From Polaribacter aestuariivivens (GTDB taxonomy: Bacteria > Bacteroidota > Bacteroidia > Flavobacteriales > Flavobacteriaceae): DNA of 64,000 nucleotides. The stretch spans positions 620,001 through 684,000 of the forward strand of contig NZ_VANR01000001.1 in the NCBI RefSeq assembly GCF_005885675.1. The letters run 5' to 3'. Below are positions 7,925 through 17,204 of this stretch, in pieces. Numbering within the stretch: position 1 is the stretch's first letter; each line of letters starts with the position of its first letter. Below the pieces are notes generated by a model, which worked only from the letters and a program-made list of their open reading frames with translations, did not search any database and was not told the origin of the DNA. The translations under genes were made by a program, and so were the position numbers.

Positions 7925-8896
7925 TTAAACAGACCTGTTCATTAACCACAAACCAAAGTTTTTGAGGTTTTTTTTGTCTGTTTCTTTAATATCCATATGA
8001 TTTAAAGTTTCAAATGCTTTGTTTGTATAACTCTCTATTTCTTCTTTTATTAATATAGGAATTTCATTTAATAAAAAAATTCTTTTGACGTCTGCTATTT
8101 TAACTGTATTCTCTTTTCTCTTTTTTCTATATAAATATTTTAGTTTTCCCACTTCATCTTCACTTGCTACTTCTAGAGCTTTTAAATAAAGGTATGTTTT
8201 TTTATTTTCTATAATGTCTCCACCAACTTGTTTTCCGAATGTTTCTGGGTTACCAAAAGTATCTAAATAGTCATCTTGAAGTTGAAATGCCAATCCTAAA
8301 TTTAAACCAAAATCGTATATTAAATCGGCATTTTTATCATCGGTTTTAGAAACAATAGCTCCCATTTTTAAAGCTGCAGCAACTAAAACTGATGTTTTTA
8401 AGCGAATCATGTTAATATATTCATCAATAGTTACATCATTTCTAGTTTCAAAATCTACATCTAATTGTTGTCCATCACAAACCTCTATAGCTGTTTTACT
8501 AAATAGTTTTGCCAACTTTTGAAAAACTATTGGTTCATAATTTTCAAAATATTGATATGCCAAAATTAACATAGCATCACCGGAAAGAATACCTGTGTTA
8601 ATACTCCATTTTTCATGAACGGTTACTTTTCCTCTTCTTAATGGTGCAGCATCCATAATATCATCATGAATTAATGTAAAATTATGAAACACCTCAACAG
8701 CTAGAGCAGCTGGCATTGCTTTTATATAATCAGAAGAAAAAATATCTGCAGCCATTAAAGTTAAAATAGGCCGTATTTTTTTGCCTCCAAGTTGAAGAAT
8801 ATAATCTATAGGCTCATATAAATTTTTAGGTTCTCTAACCCAAGTCTGTGCTTCTAAATAGTTTAGAAAATCTTTTTGATAATGTAGAATATCCAA
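7925..8896 (-). CDS. Polyprenyl diphosphate synthase
   Basis: A 323-residue trans-isoprenyl diphosphate synthase that extends allylic diphosphates with isopentenyl diphosphate. The first aspartate-rich motif is DDIMD at 78-82, followed by the basic LRRGK; the second is QLQDDYLD near 205. GGKKIRP near 38-43 binds substrate. Chain length (GGPP, octaprenyl or similar) cannot be set from sequence. GGPP would feed carotenoids, consistent with lycopene cyclase in this window; a quinone side chain is the other use. It is divergent from the TetR operon. Confidence 0.92.
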   Translation of the reverse strand: MDILHYQKDFLNYLEAQTWVREPKNLYEPIDYILQLGGKKIRPILTLMAADIFSSDYIKAMPAALAVEVFHNFTLIHDDIMDAAPLRRGKVTVHEKWSINTGILSGDAMLILAYQYFENYEPIVFQKLAKLFSKTAIEVCDGQQLDVDFETRNDVTIDEYINMIRLKTSVLVAAALKMGAIVSKTDDKNADLIYDFGLNLGLAFQLQDDYLDTFGNPETFGKQVGGDIIENKKTYLYLKALEVASEDEVGKLKYLYRKKRKENTVKIADVKRIFLLNEIPILIKEEIESYTNKAFETLNHMDIKETDKKNLKNFGLWLMNRSV

Positions 8897-8973
8897 AATC
8901 TTATTTTTTTTGTAAAAATAATGTAAAGAAATTTTACTTTCTAAATGAAACGTTAAAAAAAGATTAAAACTTT

Positions 8974-9001
8974 GGAAACTTTTTTTGTTTCTAAAGTTTC
9001 C
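8974..9001 (+). promoter_or_regulatory. Candidate TetR operator
   Basis: A perfect inverted repeat GGAAACTTT (8974-8982) / AAAGTTTCC (8993-9001) with a 10-bp spacer. It covers the -33 box of the efflux-operon promoter, the position expected for autorepression by the TetR protein encoded just downstream. Confidence 0.65.
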
Positions 9002-9014
9002 ATTCGTACATTTG
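8984..9014 (+). promoter_or_regulatory. Promoter of the tetR-tolC-MFP-RND operon
   Basis: TTTG (8984-8987), exactly 19 bp, then TACATTTG (9007-9014), an ideal match to the Bacteroidota consensus. The ATG of the first gene follows at 9025, so the leader is very short. Confidence 0.8.
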
Positions 9015-9024
9015 CATCTAAATT

Positions 9025-9621
9025 ATGAAAGATAAAATTATTATAAAGGCTGGAGAACTTTTCTTAAAATTAGGTTTTAAGAGTGTAACTATGGATGATA
9101 TTGCCAATGAATTAGGCATATCTAAAAAAACGCTCTATAAATATTTTAATAATAAACATTCTTTGGTTGAAGAAACTACATCTACGCTTCACGAATCTTG
9201 TTTAGCGAGTGTAAATATGATTTCTGAGAGAGGATATAATGCGATTGAAGAAAATTTTGAAATAAAAAAAATGTTTAAAGAAATGTTTCAAAATTCTCCA
9301 TCATCGCCAATTTATCAACTTAAAAAATATTATCCGCAAGTTCATCAGAAAACGATGGAGAAAGAAATTGTTCTATTTTCTGAGTGTTTAAAAAAGAATA
9401 TTGAAAAAGGAATTAAAGATGGCTATTACAGAAAAGATACAAATGTAGATTTAGCAACACAATTTTACTTTTCATTAGTTTTTAGTGTTCATGAAAATAC
9501 CATAGAAAATTATAAAATACCTAAATTAGAGCAAGAAGTTTTAGTGTATCATACAAGAGCAATTGCTACTGAAAAGGGCTTGCAAGAATTAAACAATCAA
9601 CTTAAAATCAATCAATTATAA
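9025..9621 (+). CDS. TetR/AcrR-family repressor of the efflux operon
   Basis: A 198-residue regulator with an N-terminal helix-turn-helix (about 20-50; IANELGISKKTLYKYF) and a helical C-terminal ligand domain. It is the first gene of a four-gene operon, with tolC starting 1 nt after its stop codon. This arrangement and the palindrome over the promoter suggest autogenous repression relieved by a substrate of the pump. The inducer is unknown. Confidence 0.93.
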   Translation: MKDKIIIKAGELFLKLGFKSVTMDDIANELGISKKTLYKYFNNKHSLVEETTSTLHESCLASVNMISERGYNAIEENFEIKKMFKEMFQNSPSSPIYQLKKYYPQVHQKTMEKEIVLFSECLKKNIEKGIKDGYYRKDTNVDLATQFYFSLVFSVHENTIENYKIPKLEQEVLVYHTRAIATEKGLQELNNQLKINQL

Positions 9622-9622
9622 A

Positions 9623-11029
9623 ATGAAGAAATATATTTACATACTTTCTTTTTTTGCATTTATACAAACCATAAATGCACAAGAGAAAATAATGAATTTT
9701 TCTCTACAAGAGGCCATAGATTTTGCTTTAGAGAATAGTTACAACACAAGAGCTGCAAAAAACGATATTAACTCTGCAAAAGAAAAAGTTTGGGAGACCA
9801 CTACAATTGGTTTACCTCAAATTAATGGAAAAGTAGATTATCAAAACTTTTTAAAACAACCAGTATCATTATTACCTGCTGCAGCTTTCGACAACACCAC
9901 CTCTACTGTAAATACTGTGGAAGATTATTTCGACTTGATGCCTAACAGAGAACCCACACCTCCAGAAGGTTTTATTCCAGTGGTATTTGGAACAAAGCAA
10001 AATGTAAATGCAACTGTAACTTTAACACAGTTACTGTTTGATGGTTCTTATTTAGTTGGGCTACAAGCGTCAAAAACATTTTTAAAAATTTCTAAGCAAG
10101 CAGAAGAAAAAACTGAATTAATAACAAGAGAGGCTGTTATTAATGCTTATGGAAATGTTTTGGTAACCGAAAAAAGTATTTCAATTTTAGAAGGGAACAT
10201 AAAAATCTTACAAAAAAACTTTAATGATGCTAAAAAAATATACGAAAACGGATTGAATGAAGAGGAAGATGTAGAGCAATTGGAAATTACTTTAGGCAAC
10301 TTAAAAAACCAATTAAACAGTGTTATTCGAATGAAAGAAATTGCCTATCAAATGTTAAATCTTTCTATGGGAAATCCAATTGATACTAAATTAACCCTAA
10401 CAGATTCTTTAGATGGCTTAGCTGAAGATAATATAAGTTTGGCGCTAATAAATACAGAATTTAACTACAACAATCATATCGATTTTAAAATTTCTGAAAA
10501 TGATAGAGAAACAAAACGATTAATGATGAAATTAGAACAAAGTAAAGCGTTACCAAGCTTAAGTGCTTTTGTAAATTATGGTACACAAGCTTTTTCAGAC
10601 TCATTTTCATTTTTTGACAGTAACCAACAATGGTTTCAATCTTCTTTATTTGGTGTAAGTTTAAACGTTCCAATTTTTAGTAGTTTAGGAAGAACATCTA
10701 AAACTGCACAAGCAAAAATAGCATTAGAAACTGCAGATTTAAGATTAGAAGAAACCAAACAAAAATTGTCTTTACAAGCTCAAAAAGCAAAAAACGATTA
10801 TCAGTTAAGTATTCAAAACTACGAAACAAATAAGAAAAATGTTGGTTTGGCAGAAAGAATAGAAAAGAAACAAAGAATTAAGTTTTTTGAAGGAATTTCT
10901 TCCAGTTTCGATTTATTACAAGCACAAAATCAATTATATACACAGCAACAAAATTACATCCAATCTATGCTAGATGTTATTGCCAAAAAAGCTGCTTTAG
11001 AAAACGCATTAAACTTACCAATCAAATAA
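9623..11029 (+). CDS. TolC-family outer-membrane efflux protein
   Basis: A 468-residue outer-membrane channel. A signal peptide (1-19, ending TINAQ) is followed by the TolC fold: two repeats of long coiled-coil helices with the typical starting helix LQEAIDFALENSYN near 28-41 and an asparagine-rich second-repeat helix near 375-460. It forms the exit duct of the tripartite pump with the two genes downstream. It has no lipobox. Substrate cannot be predicted. Confidence 0.93.
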   Translation: MKKYIYILSFFAFIQTINAQEKIMNFSLQEAIDFALENSYNTRAAKNDINSAKEKVWETTTIGLPQINGKVDYQNFLKQPVSLLPAAAFDNTTSTVNTVEDYFDLMPNREPTPPEGFIPVVFGTKQNVNATVTLTQLLFDGSYLVGLQASKTFLKISKQAEEKTELITREAVINAYGNVLVTEKSISILEGNIKILQKNFNDAKKIYENGLNEEEDVEQLEITLGNLKNQLNSVIRMKEIAYQMLNLSMGNPIDTKLTLTDSLDGLAEDNISLALINTEFNYNNHIDFKISENDRETKRLMMKLEQSKALPSLSAFVNYGTQAFSDSFSFFDSNQQWFQSSLFGVSLNVPIFSSLGRTSKTAQAKIALETADLRLEETKQKLSLQAQKAKNDYQLSIQNYETNKKNVGLAERIEKKQRIKFFEGISSSFDLLQAQNQLYTQQQNYIQSMLDVIAKKAALENALNLPIK

Positions 11030-11039
11030 CCAAAATATC

Positions 11040-12212
11040 ATGAAAAAAATATACACCATCCTTTTAGCATCGCTTGTTTTCGCTTCTTGTGGAGATAAAA
11101 AAGAAGTTTCTTTAGAAGATGTTTTAGCATCAAATGATGTAGAACAAATTAAATCTAAAAAAGCAGATTTAGATGCAAAACAACAAGAAATAGCTGCAGA
11201 ATTGCAAAAAATTAACGACAAGCTAGATACTTTAAATGAAGATAAAAACATTCCATTAATTACTACTTATAAGGTAAAAGAAGAAGTTTTTACACACTTT
11301 ATTGAGTTACAAGGAAACGTACAAACAAAGCAAAATGTTTTAGTATATCCAGAAATGCCAGGGATTTTAGAAAGTGTTTTTGTAAAAGAAGGCCAAAGAG
11401 TTTCTAAAGGTCAAGTGTTAGCAAAAATAGATGATGGAGGAATGTCTTCTCAATTAGCACAATTAGAAGCAAACGCACAATTAGCAAAAACTACTTACGA
11501 GCGTCAAAAAAGATTGTGGGATCAAAAAATTGGCTCAGAAATTCAATTTCTACAAGCAAAAACAAATTACGAATCACAAACAAATGCTGTAAAACAATTA
11601 AAAAGTCAGTTAGGTAAATCTACCATTAGAGCACCATTTTCTGGAATAATAGATGAAGTTTTTAAAGAAAGAGGAACTGTAGTTGCTCCAGGTATGGGTT
11701 CAGAAATTTTTAGAATCGTAAACCTTTCTAATATGTATATAGAAACAGAAGTTCCAGAAACATACATTGGTAGTATTACAAAAAACAAAGATGTTGAGGT
11801 AAATTTTCCTGTTTTGGGTGAAACTGTAAATTCTAAAATAAGACAAGTTGGTAATTACATCAACCCAAGTAACAGATCATTTAAGATAGAAATTGGCATA
11901 CCAAATTCATCAGGAAATATAAAACCAAACCTAACTGCAAGATTAAAATTAAACGATTATACAAATCCGAACGCGATTTTAATTCCGCAATCTATAATTT
12001 CTGAAAATGCAAAAGAAGAGCAATTTATTTATATCATTAAAGATAAAAATGACAATAATGAAGCAGTTGCAGAAAGACTTATTATAGAAACAGGAAAAAC
12101 ACAAGGAGATTTAATTGAAGTTACAAAAAACCTTGCAGCAGATGCAGAAATAATCATGGAAGGTGCAAGAAGTGTAAACAATGGTCAGGTTGTGAAAGTA
12201 ATTAATAAATAA
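11040..12212 (+). CDS. RND efflux periplasmic adaptor lipoprotein
   Basis: A 390-residue membrane-fusion protein. The lipobox FASC places the acylated cysteine at Cys17, so it is anchored by lipid. A charged helical stretch (about 35-75) precedes the usual barrel-sandwich halves: the first around VYPEMPGILESVFVKEGQ near 102-120, a helical hairpin (about 135-190), the second half around STIRAPFSGIIDEVF near 195-210, then beta-barrel and membrane-proximal domains. It links the RND pump to TolC. Ten nt separate it from tolC and seven from the RND gene. Confidence 0.94.
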   Translation: MKKIYTILLASLVFASCGDKKEVSLEDVLASNDVEQIKSKKADLDAKQQEIAAELQKINDKLDTLNEDKNIPLITTYKVKEEVFTHFIELQGNVQTKQNVLVYPEMPGILESVFVKEGQRVSKGQVLAKIDDGGMSSQLAQLEANAQLAKTTYERQKRLWDQKIGSEIQFLQAKTNYESQTNAVKQLKSQLGKSTIRAPFSGIIDEVFKERGTVVAPGMGSEIFRIVNLSNMYIETEVPETYIGSITKNKDVEVNFPVLGETVNSKIRQVGNYINPSNRSFKIEIGIPNSSGNIKPNLTARLKLNDYTNPNAILIPQSIISENAKEEQFIYIIKDKNDNNEAVAERLIIETGKTQGDLIEVTKNLAADAEIIMEGARSVNNGQVVKVINK

Positions 12213-12219
12213 GACGAAA

Positions 12220-15200
12220 ATGGCGAAAAAAAATAAAAACGTAGATAAAGAATTTAAACTTTCATCTTGGGCAATAAATAACAAAACCACCATTTATGTC
12301 TTGATGTTTTTAATTCTTTATTTAGGAATTTCGGCATATTTTACAATGCCTAGAGAAAACTTTCCAGAAATAAACGAAACTAAAATTTACATAAGTTCTG
12401 TTTATCCAGGAAACACTGCAGAAGATATTGAAAAATTGATTACAAATCCGTTAGAAGATAGACTTAAATCTGTAAGTAATGTAGTTGAAATTACTTCAAC
12501 TTCTCAAGAAGATTACTCAATAATTACGGTAGAATTTGATGAAAAAATTGCTGTTGACAAAGCAAAACAAAAGGTAAAAGACGAAATAGATCAAGAAACT
12601 GCTGGCGAAGATTGGCCAACTTTTAATGGTGCAAAAGTAACACCAAATGTTTTTGAATTGAGTATGTCTGAAGAAATACCAATTCTAAACATCAACATTT
12701 CTGGAAATTATCCTGTTGCAAAACTCAAAGAATATGGAGAATATTTACAAGATGAAATTGAAGACTTAACAGAAATCAAAAAAGTAGATATTCGAGGAGC
12801 ACAAGAAAAAGAAGTAGAAGTTGCTGTAGATATTTACAAAATGATGGCTGCCAAAGTTAGTTTTGATGATATTACAAACGCCATAAACCGTGGAAACGTA
12901 ACCATGTCTGCAGGTAATTTTATTACAAGTCAGCAAAGACGTACCATTAGAATTATTGGAGAAATTGATAAACCATCAGATTTAGGAGATTTTGTGATCA
13001 AATCAGAAAACGGAAATCCAATTTACTTAAAAGACGTTGCCAAAATTTTCTTTAGAGACAAAGACAAAACAACTTACGCAAGAGAAAATGGTGAACCTGT
13101 TGTAATGTTAGACGTTAAGAAAAGATCTGGAGAAAACATGGTTGCTGCTGCAGATAAAATTGGTGTAATTGTTAGAGATGCAAAAGCTAATAATTTTCCA
13201 CCAGATTTAAAAGTAACCATTGCAAATGATCAATCTCCAAAAACTATTGGACAAGTAGATGATTTAGTAAATAACATCATTTTTGGAGTTATTTTAGTAG
13301 TTATAGTATTAATGTTTTTCCTTGGATTTAAAAACGCAATTTTCGTTGGTTTTGCCATACCAATGTCTATGTTTATGTCTTTAATGATTTTAGGAGCGTT
13401 AGGTTATACATTAAATACAATGGTACTTTTCGGTTTAATTATGGGACTTGGAATGTTGGTAGATAATGGAATTGTAGTGGTAGAAAACGTATATCGTTTA
13501 ATGGATGAAGAAGGAATGAGTAGAATTGAAGCTGCCAAAAAAGGTATTGGAGAAATTGCATTTCCTATTATTATTTCTACAGCAACAACAGTTGCAGCTT
13601 TTATTCCTTTAGGTCTTTGGCCAGGAATTATGGGACAGTTTATGGTAATTTTACCAATAACATTATCTATTGTTTTAGGTTCTTCTTTATTTGTTGCTAT
13701 CTTCTTTAATTCTGTTTTGGTTTCTCAATTTATGAGTACAGAAGATAAAGACATGCCTTTAAAAAACATCATTAAACTAACAAGTATAATGGCGGTTGTT
13801 GGGTTGCTAATTTTCTTCTTTGGAGGAGAATATAATGCTTTAGGAACTTTAATGATTTTTACAGGAATTATGTTGTGGGTGTATCGTTTATACTTAAGAA
13901 AGGCTGCCAATTATTTTCAAAAAAACACTTTGGTTTCTTTAGAAAACTGGTACGAAAGACAGTTGAAAAAAGCACTTTCTGGTTGGGCTCCATACATTTT
14001 AGTACTTGGAACATTTATTTTATTATTTGTTGCATTTGCAGGTTTTGGTTGGTCTGTTGGTGAACAAAGAACAAAAATTGAATTTTTCCCAGACAACAAA
14101 CCAAACCAAATTATTGTTTATATAGAGTACCCTGAAGGAACAGATATTGAGAAAACAAATCAAATCACCAAAGAAATCGAACAAAAAGTATTCGGAGTTT
14201 TAAATCAAGACATGTATACTGATGGAGATTATAACTTTTTAGTAGAAAGTACAGTTTCTCAAGTTGGTGAAGGTGCTGGAAACCCACAAACGGATGGAGG
14301 TTCTTCCGCAGAAATGCCACACAAAGGAAAAATTACAGCTTCTATGCGTGAGTATAAATACAGACGTGGAGAAGATAGTGAATTGCTGCGTCAAAAAGTG
14401 CAAGAAGCATTAGTTGGTATTTATCCTGGAGTTTTAATTTCTGTTGAAAAAGATGCGAATGGACCACCTGCTGGAGCTCCAATTAATATTGAATTGAATG
14501 GTGAGGATTACGAAGAGTTAATTTTTACAGCAGAAAGAATGCGCGATTTTTTAAATACCCAAAGTATTTCTGGTGTAGATGAATTAAAGATAGATGTAAA
14601 TAAATCAAAACCAGGAATGCAGGTTTTGGTAGATCGAAAAAAAGCAGGAGAATTAGGTGTTTCAACTGGTCAAGTTGGGCAACAATTAAGAGCTGCTATT
14701 TTTGGAAATAAAGCAGGTATTTATAAAGAAAATGGAGAAGATTATGATATTTACGTTCGTTTTAACGAAGATGATAGATATGACAAAAGTGCTGTTTTTA
14801 ATCAGAAAATAACGTTTAGAGATCCTGCATCTGGTCAAATTAAAGAAATTCCTGTTTCTGCAGTTGCATCACAAACCAACAGTTCTGGTTTTAGTGCTAT
14901 AAAACACAAAGATGTAAAAAGAGTTGTAACTGTATACTCTGCACTTTCTCCAGGTGAAACAGATGCTGGAGCAGTTGTGGCAAGAATACAGCAAGCCATG
15001 AAAAGTTTTAAAAATTTGCCTAAAGGAATTAAAATTGATTATACAGGTCAAATTGAAGAGCAAAATAAACAAATGGCATTTCTAATGGGTGCATTTTTTA
15101 CGGGTTTAATGTTAATTTTCTTCATTTTAATTTTTCAATTTAATTCGGTTTCAAAACCAGGAATTATCATGTTAGCCATCTTTTTAAGTTTTATTGGTGT

Positions 15201-15717
15201 TTTTGGCGGATTGGTAATTACTGGAGCTCCTTTTGTAATTATGATGACCATGGTTGGTATTATTTCATTGGCAGGAATTGTAGTAAACAATGGAGTTGTA
15301 TTGTTAGATTATGCTCAATTATTAATTGATAGAAGAAAAATAAAAGAAAATGTTGATGACGAAGATTATTTACCTTTAGATAGTTTATATGAAACTGTTG
15401 TAAAAGCAGGTAAAGCACGTTTAAGACCTGTTTTGTTAACTGCAATTACCACTATTTTAGGTTTAATTCCTTTAGCAATAGGTTTAAACATTAATTTCTT
15501 TACGTTATTTAGTGAGTTTGATGCAAATATTTATATGGGTGGAGATAATGTTGTTTTTTGGGGACCTTTAGCAAAAACCGTAATTTATGGATTGTTAATA
15601 GCAACCTTTTTAACGCTAATTGTTGTTCCTATTTTATTCTTTTTAATTACAAAATTAAAAATGAGAATTAAAGGACAGTTACCACATCAATTAAAGAAAA
15701 AAATAGAAACTGCTTAA
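12220..15717 (+). CDS. RND-family efflux transporter, HAE1-like
   Basis: A 1165-residue inner-membrane proton-driven pump, about 100 residues longer than E. coli AcrB. It has TM1 near 25-45, a large periplasmic loop, TM2-6 (about 345-500), an extra hydrophobic/charged insertion near 505-565, a second periplasmic loop and TM8-12 (about 950-1150). The TM4 relay motif reads GMLVDNGIVVVEN: Asp415 is kept, but the second aspartate of the AcrB Asp-Asp pair is Asn416. This variation occurs in other RND subgroups. Substrates are unknown; it is the last gene of the operon and is followed by a strong terminator. Confidence 0.95.
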   Translation: MAKKNKNVDKEFKLSSWAINNKTTIYVLMFLILYLGISAYFTMPRENFPEINETKIYISSVYPGNTAEDIEKLITNPLEDRLKSVSNVVEITSTSQEDYSIITVEFDEKIAVDKAKQKVKDEIDQETAGEDWPTFNGAKVTPNVFELSMSEEIPILNINISGNYPVAKLKEYGEYLQDEIEDLTEIKKVDIRGAQEKEVEVAVDIYKMMAAKVSFDDITNAINRGNVTMSAGNFITSQQRRTIRIIGEIDKPSDLGDFVIKSENGNPIYLKDVAKIFFRDKDKTTYARENGEPVVMLDVKKRSGENMVAAADKIGVIVRDAKANNFPPDLKVTIANDQSPKTIGQVDDLVNNIIFGVILVVIVLMFFLGFKNAIFVGFAIPMSMFMSLMILGALGYTLNTMVLFGLIMGLGMLVDNGIVVVENVYRLMDEEGMSRIEAAKKGIGEIAFPIIISTATTVAAFIPLGLWPGIMGQFMVILPITLSIVLGSSLFVAIFFNSVLVSQFMSTEDKDMPLKNIIKLTSIMAVVGLLIFFFGGEYNALGTLMIFTGIMLWVYRLYLRKAANYFQKNTLVSLENWYERQLKKALSGWAPYILVLGTFILLFVAFAGFGWSVGEQRTKIEFFPDNKPNQIIVYIEYPEGTDIEKTNQITKEIEQKVFGVLNQDMYTDGDYNFLVESTVSQVGEGAGNPQTDGGSSAEMPHKGKITASMREYKYRRGEDSELLRQKVQEALVGIYPGVLISVEKDANGPPAGAPINIELNGEDYEELIFTAERMRDFLNTQSISGVDELKIDVNKSKPGMQVLVDRKKAGELGVSTGQVGQQLRAAIFGNKAGIYKENGEDYDIYVRFNEDDRYDKSAVFNQKITFRDPASGQIKEIPVSAVASQTNSSGFSAIKHKDVKRVVTVYSALSPGETDAGAVVARIQQAMKSFKNLPKGIKIDYTGQIEEQNKQMAFLMGAFFTGLMLIFFILIFQFNSVSKPGIIMLAIFLSFIGVFGGLVITGAPFVIMMTMVGIISLAGIVVNNGVVLLDYAQLLIDRRKIKENVDDEDYLPLDSLYETVVKAGKARLRPVLLTAITTILGLIPLAIGLNINFFTLFSEFDANIYMGGDNVVFWGPLAKTVIYGLLIATFLTLIVVPILFFLITKLKMRIKGQLPHQLKKKIETA

Positions 15718-15742
15718 ATTTTATTAGCAAACATTTTAAATT

Positions 15743-15781
15743 AAAAAAGAGATAAAATTACTATGGTTTTATCTCTTTTTT
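15743..15781. terminator. Bidirectional terminator
   Basis: A perfect 15-bp stem (AAAAAAGAGATAAAA at 15743-15757 with 15767-15781) between the convergent RND gene and the 216-residue gene. Its A/T ends serve both strands. Confidence 0.88.
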
Positions 15782-15783
15782 AT

Positions 15784-16434
15784 TTATAAATATCCATTTT
15801 TACTACCAATCCAAATATTACCTAATTTTTGGTAATAAGTAATTACTCCTTCTTCATTTGTAAACGTTCTGTAAGACGTTTTTCTTTTTTGTTTATACCA
15901 TTTTAAAATATCACTTACTTCTCCATCATCTACCATTTCTATTTCAAATTTTACATCTTCTTCTGTAAAATAGCCTTCTTCATGAGCATAAATCCAATTA
16001 AATTCTGATAGTTTTTCTGATAATTTACCAAAATTTTGCAACGGAATTTCCTTTTGATTTTTAGGTCTGTAAAAAGAAATTTTATAGAAATCTAACAAAC
16101 CATCAATAGCACAAACCACTTGCGATCTTTCTAAATTATTTTCAAACAACCATAAAACTAAATGGTAAGGCTTGTTTAATGTTTTTAGTTTTGCGTCCCA
16201 AGCATCATAAATTTCAATAAAACTATCTATAATTTTACTTCTAATTTTTCCTTTTGGTGTAGGAATTTCTGACCCCAAAACAGCAATATCACAAAAAGGA
16301 TTTACCCAAAATTTACAATAGTTTCTTTTGGCTTTATCTAAATATTCTAAATCTAAATCTTTGTTATAATTTTTCCAATCTTCTATATCTTTTAATATTC
16401 TATTGTGACCTCTTATTTTTTTATATTTTATCAT
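15784..16434 (-). CDS. Protein of unknown function, 216 residues
   Basis: I do not recognise this protein. It is soluble in appearance: no signal peptide, membrane segment or low-complexity stretch. It is rich in aromatic and charged residues (for example WKNYNKDLDLEYLDKAKRNY near 20-39, and FNWIYAHEEGYF near 140). The coding frame is clean over its full length and codon use matches the neighbours, so it is very likely real. It is divergent from recX and converges on the RND operon, standing alone as a single-gene unit. Confidence 0.8.
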   Translation of the reverse strand: MIKYKKIRGHNRILKDIEDWKNYNKDLDLEYLDKAKRNYCKFWVNPFCDIAVLGSEIPTPKGKIRSKIIDSFIEIYDAWDAKLKTLNKPYHLVLWLFENNLERSQVVCAIDGLLDFYKISFYRPKNQKEIPLQNFGKLSEKLSEFNWIYAHEEGYFTEEDVKFEIEMVDDGEVSDILKWYKQKRKTSYRTFTNEEGVITYYQKLGNIWIGSKNGYL

Positions 16435-16522
16435 GTTTTTAAGTCAGTATTTTTTTCTGTAAAATCAAATATATTTTAAATTATTTAAAAAGAACATCAA
16501 TATAAAAATTGATGCCTTTTTG

Positions 16523-16530
16523 TATGTTTG
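16523..16530 (+). promoter_or_regulatory. -7 promoter element of recX
   Basis: TATGTTTG fits TAnnTTTG and ends 4 nt before the preferred ATG at 16535. If used, the mRNA would be leaderless or nearly so. No good -33 box is seen. Confidence 0.45.
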
Positions 16531-16534
16531 TAAT

Positions 16535-17005
16535 ATGACAAAAAAATCATTTACTATTGATGAAATTAAACGCAAGATAGAGCAATATTGCGTATATCAA
16601 GATCGATGTCATAAAGAAGTAGAGCAAAAAATACGCGATTACAACTTGATTCCAGAAGCTAGAGAAATGATTCTTTTGAGTTTAATGAAAGATAATTTTT
16701 TAAATGAAGAACGTTTTTCTAAAAGTTTTGCAAGAGGTAAATTTCGAATAAAAAGCTGGGGAAAACAACGAATTGTAAGAGAATTAAAATTCAGAGATAT
16801 ATCTGCCTACAATATTAAAACTGCTTTAAAAGAAATTGATGAAAGTGAATATATTGAAACCGTTTACAGAATTACAGAAAACAGAAATGAAGTAATTTCT
16901 GAACCCAATATTTACAAAAGAAAGAAAAAATTAATCGATTTTTTAATGCGAAAAGGTTATGAAAATGAGTTGATTTACAAGGTTGTAAATGAAATAGTTT
17001 CTTAA
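16535..17005 (+). CDS. recX: RecX-family regulator of RecA
   Basis: A 156-residue protein built of helical repeats typical of RecX, which binds along RecA filaments and limits their activity. Recognisable parts are KRKIEQYCVYQDRCHKEVEQ in the first repeat, NFLNEERFSKSFARGKFRIK in the second and LIDFLMRKGYENELIYKVV in the third. I start at MTKKSF (16535) since the five residues upstream overlap the probable -7 box. It is monocistronic here; recA is not in the window. Confidence 0.9.
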   Translation: MTKKSFTIDEIKRKIEQYCVYQDRCHKEVEQKIRDYNLIPEAREMILLSLMKDNFLNEERFSKSFARGKFRIKSWGKQRIVRELKFRDISAYNIKTALKEIDESEYIETVYRITENRNEVISEPNIYKRKKKLIDFLMRKGYENELIYKVVNEIVS

Positions 17006-17048
17006 TGTGTAATTATGTGTAATAACTCCAAAAAGTTAGCAAATAAGT

Positions 17049-17199
17049 TTAGCCCAGATTGAGTGGTTTGTTTGAGCTCTTTTTTATGCTGAACTCGATT
17101 CAGTATCTGTTACTCTAATTCATTTACTTTTTTAAAAAAGAAAGATGCTGAAATAAATTCAGCAAAAAAAAGCGAGTAACGAAAGCTGGAAATAGCTTC
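17049..17199. other. Structured intergenic element, possible conserved flavobacterial RNA
   Basis: Between convergent recX and a lipoprotein gene lies a long imperfect palindrome. AGCCCAG (17051-17057) faces CTGG...AGCT (17186-17197); GTTACTC (17109-17115) pairs with GAGTAAC (17174-17180); within it are two small palindromes of the ATGCTGAA...TTCAG type (17084-17106 and 17144-17164). The outer sequence (AGCCC..., GCTGGAAATAGCT) resembles a structured intergenic motif I know from flavobacteria, possibly the flavo-1 RNA, but I cannot confirm it. The first small palindrome recurs at 45971-45993. Confidence 0.5.
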
Positions 17200-17204
17200 A
17201 AAAA

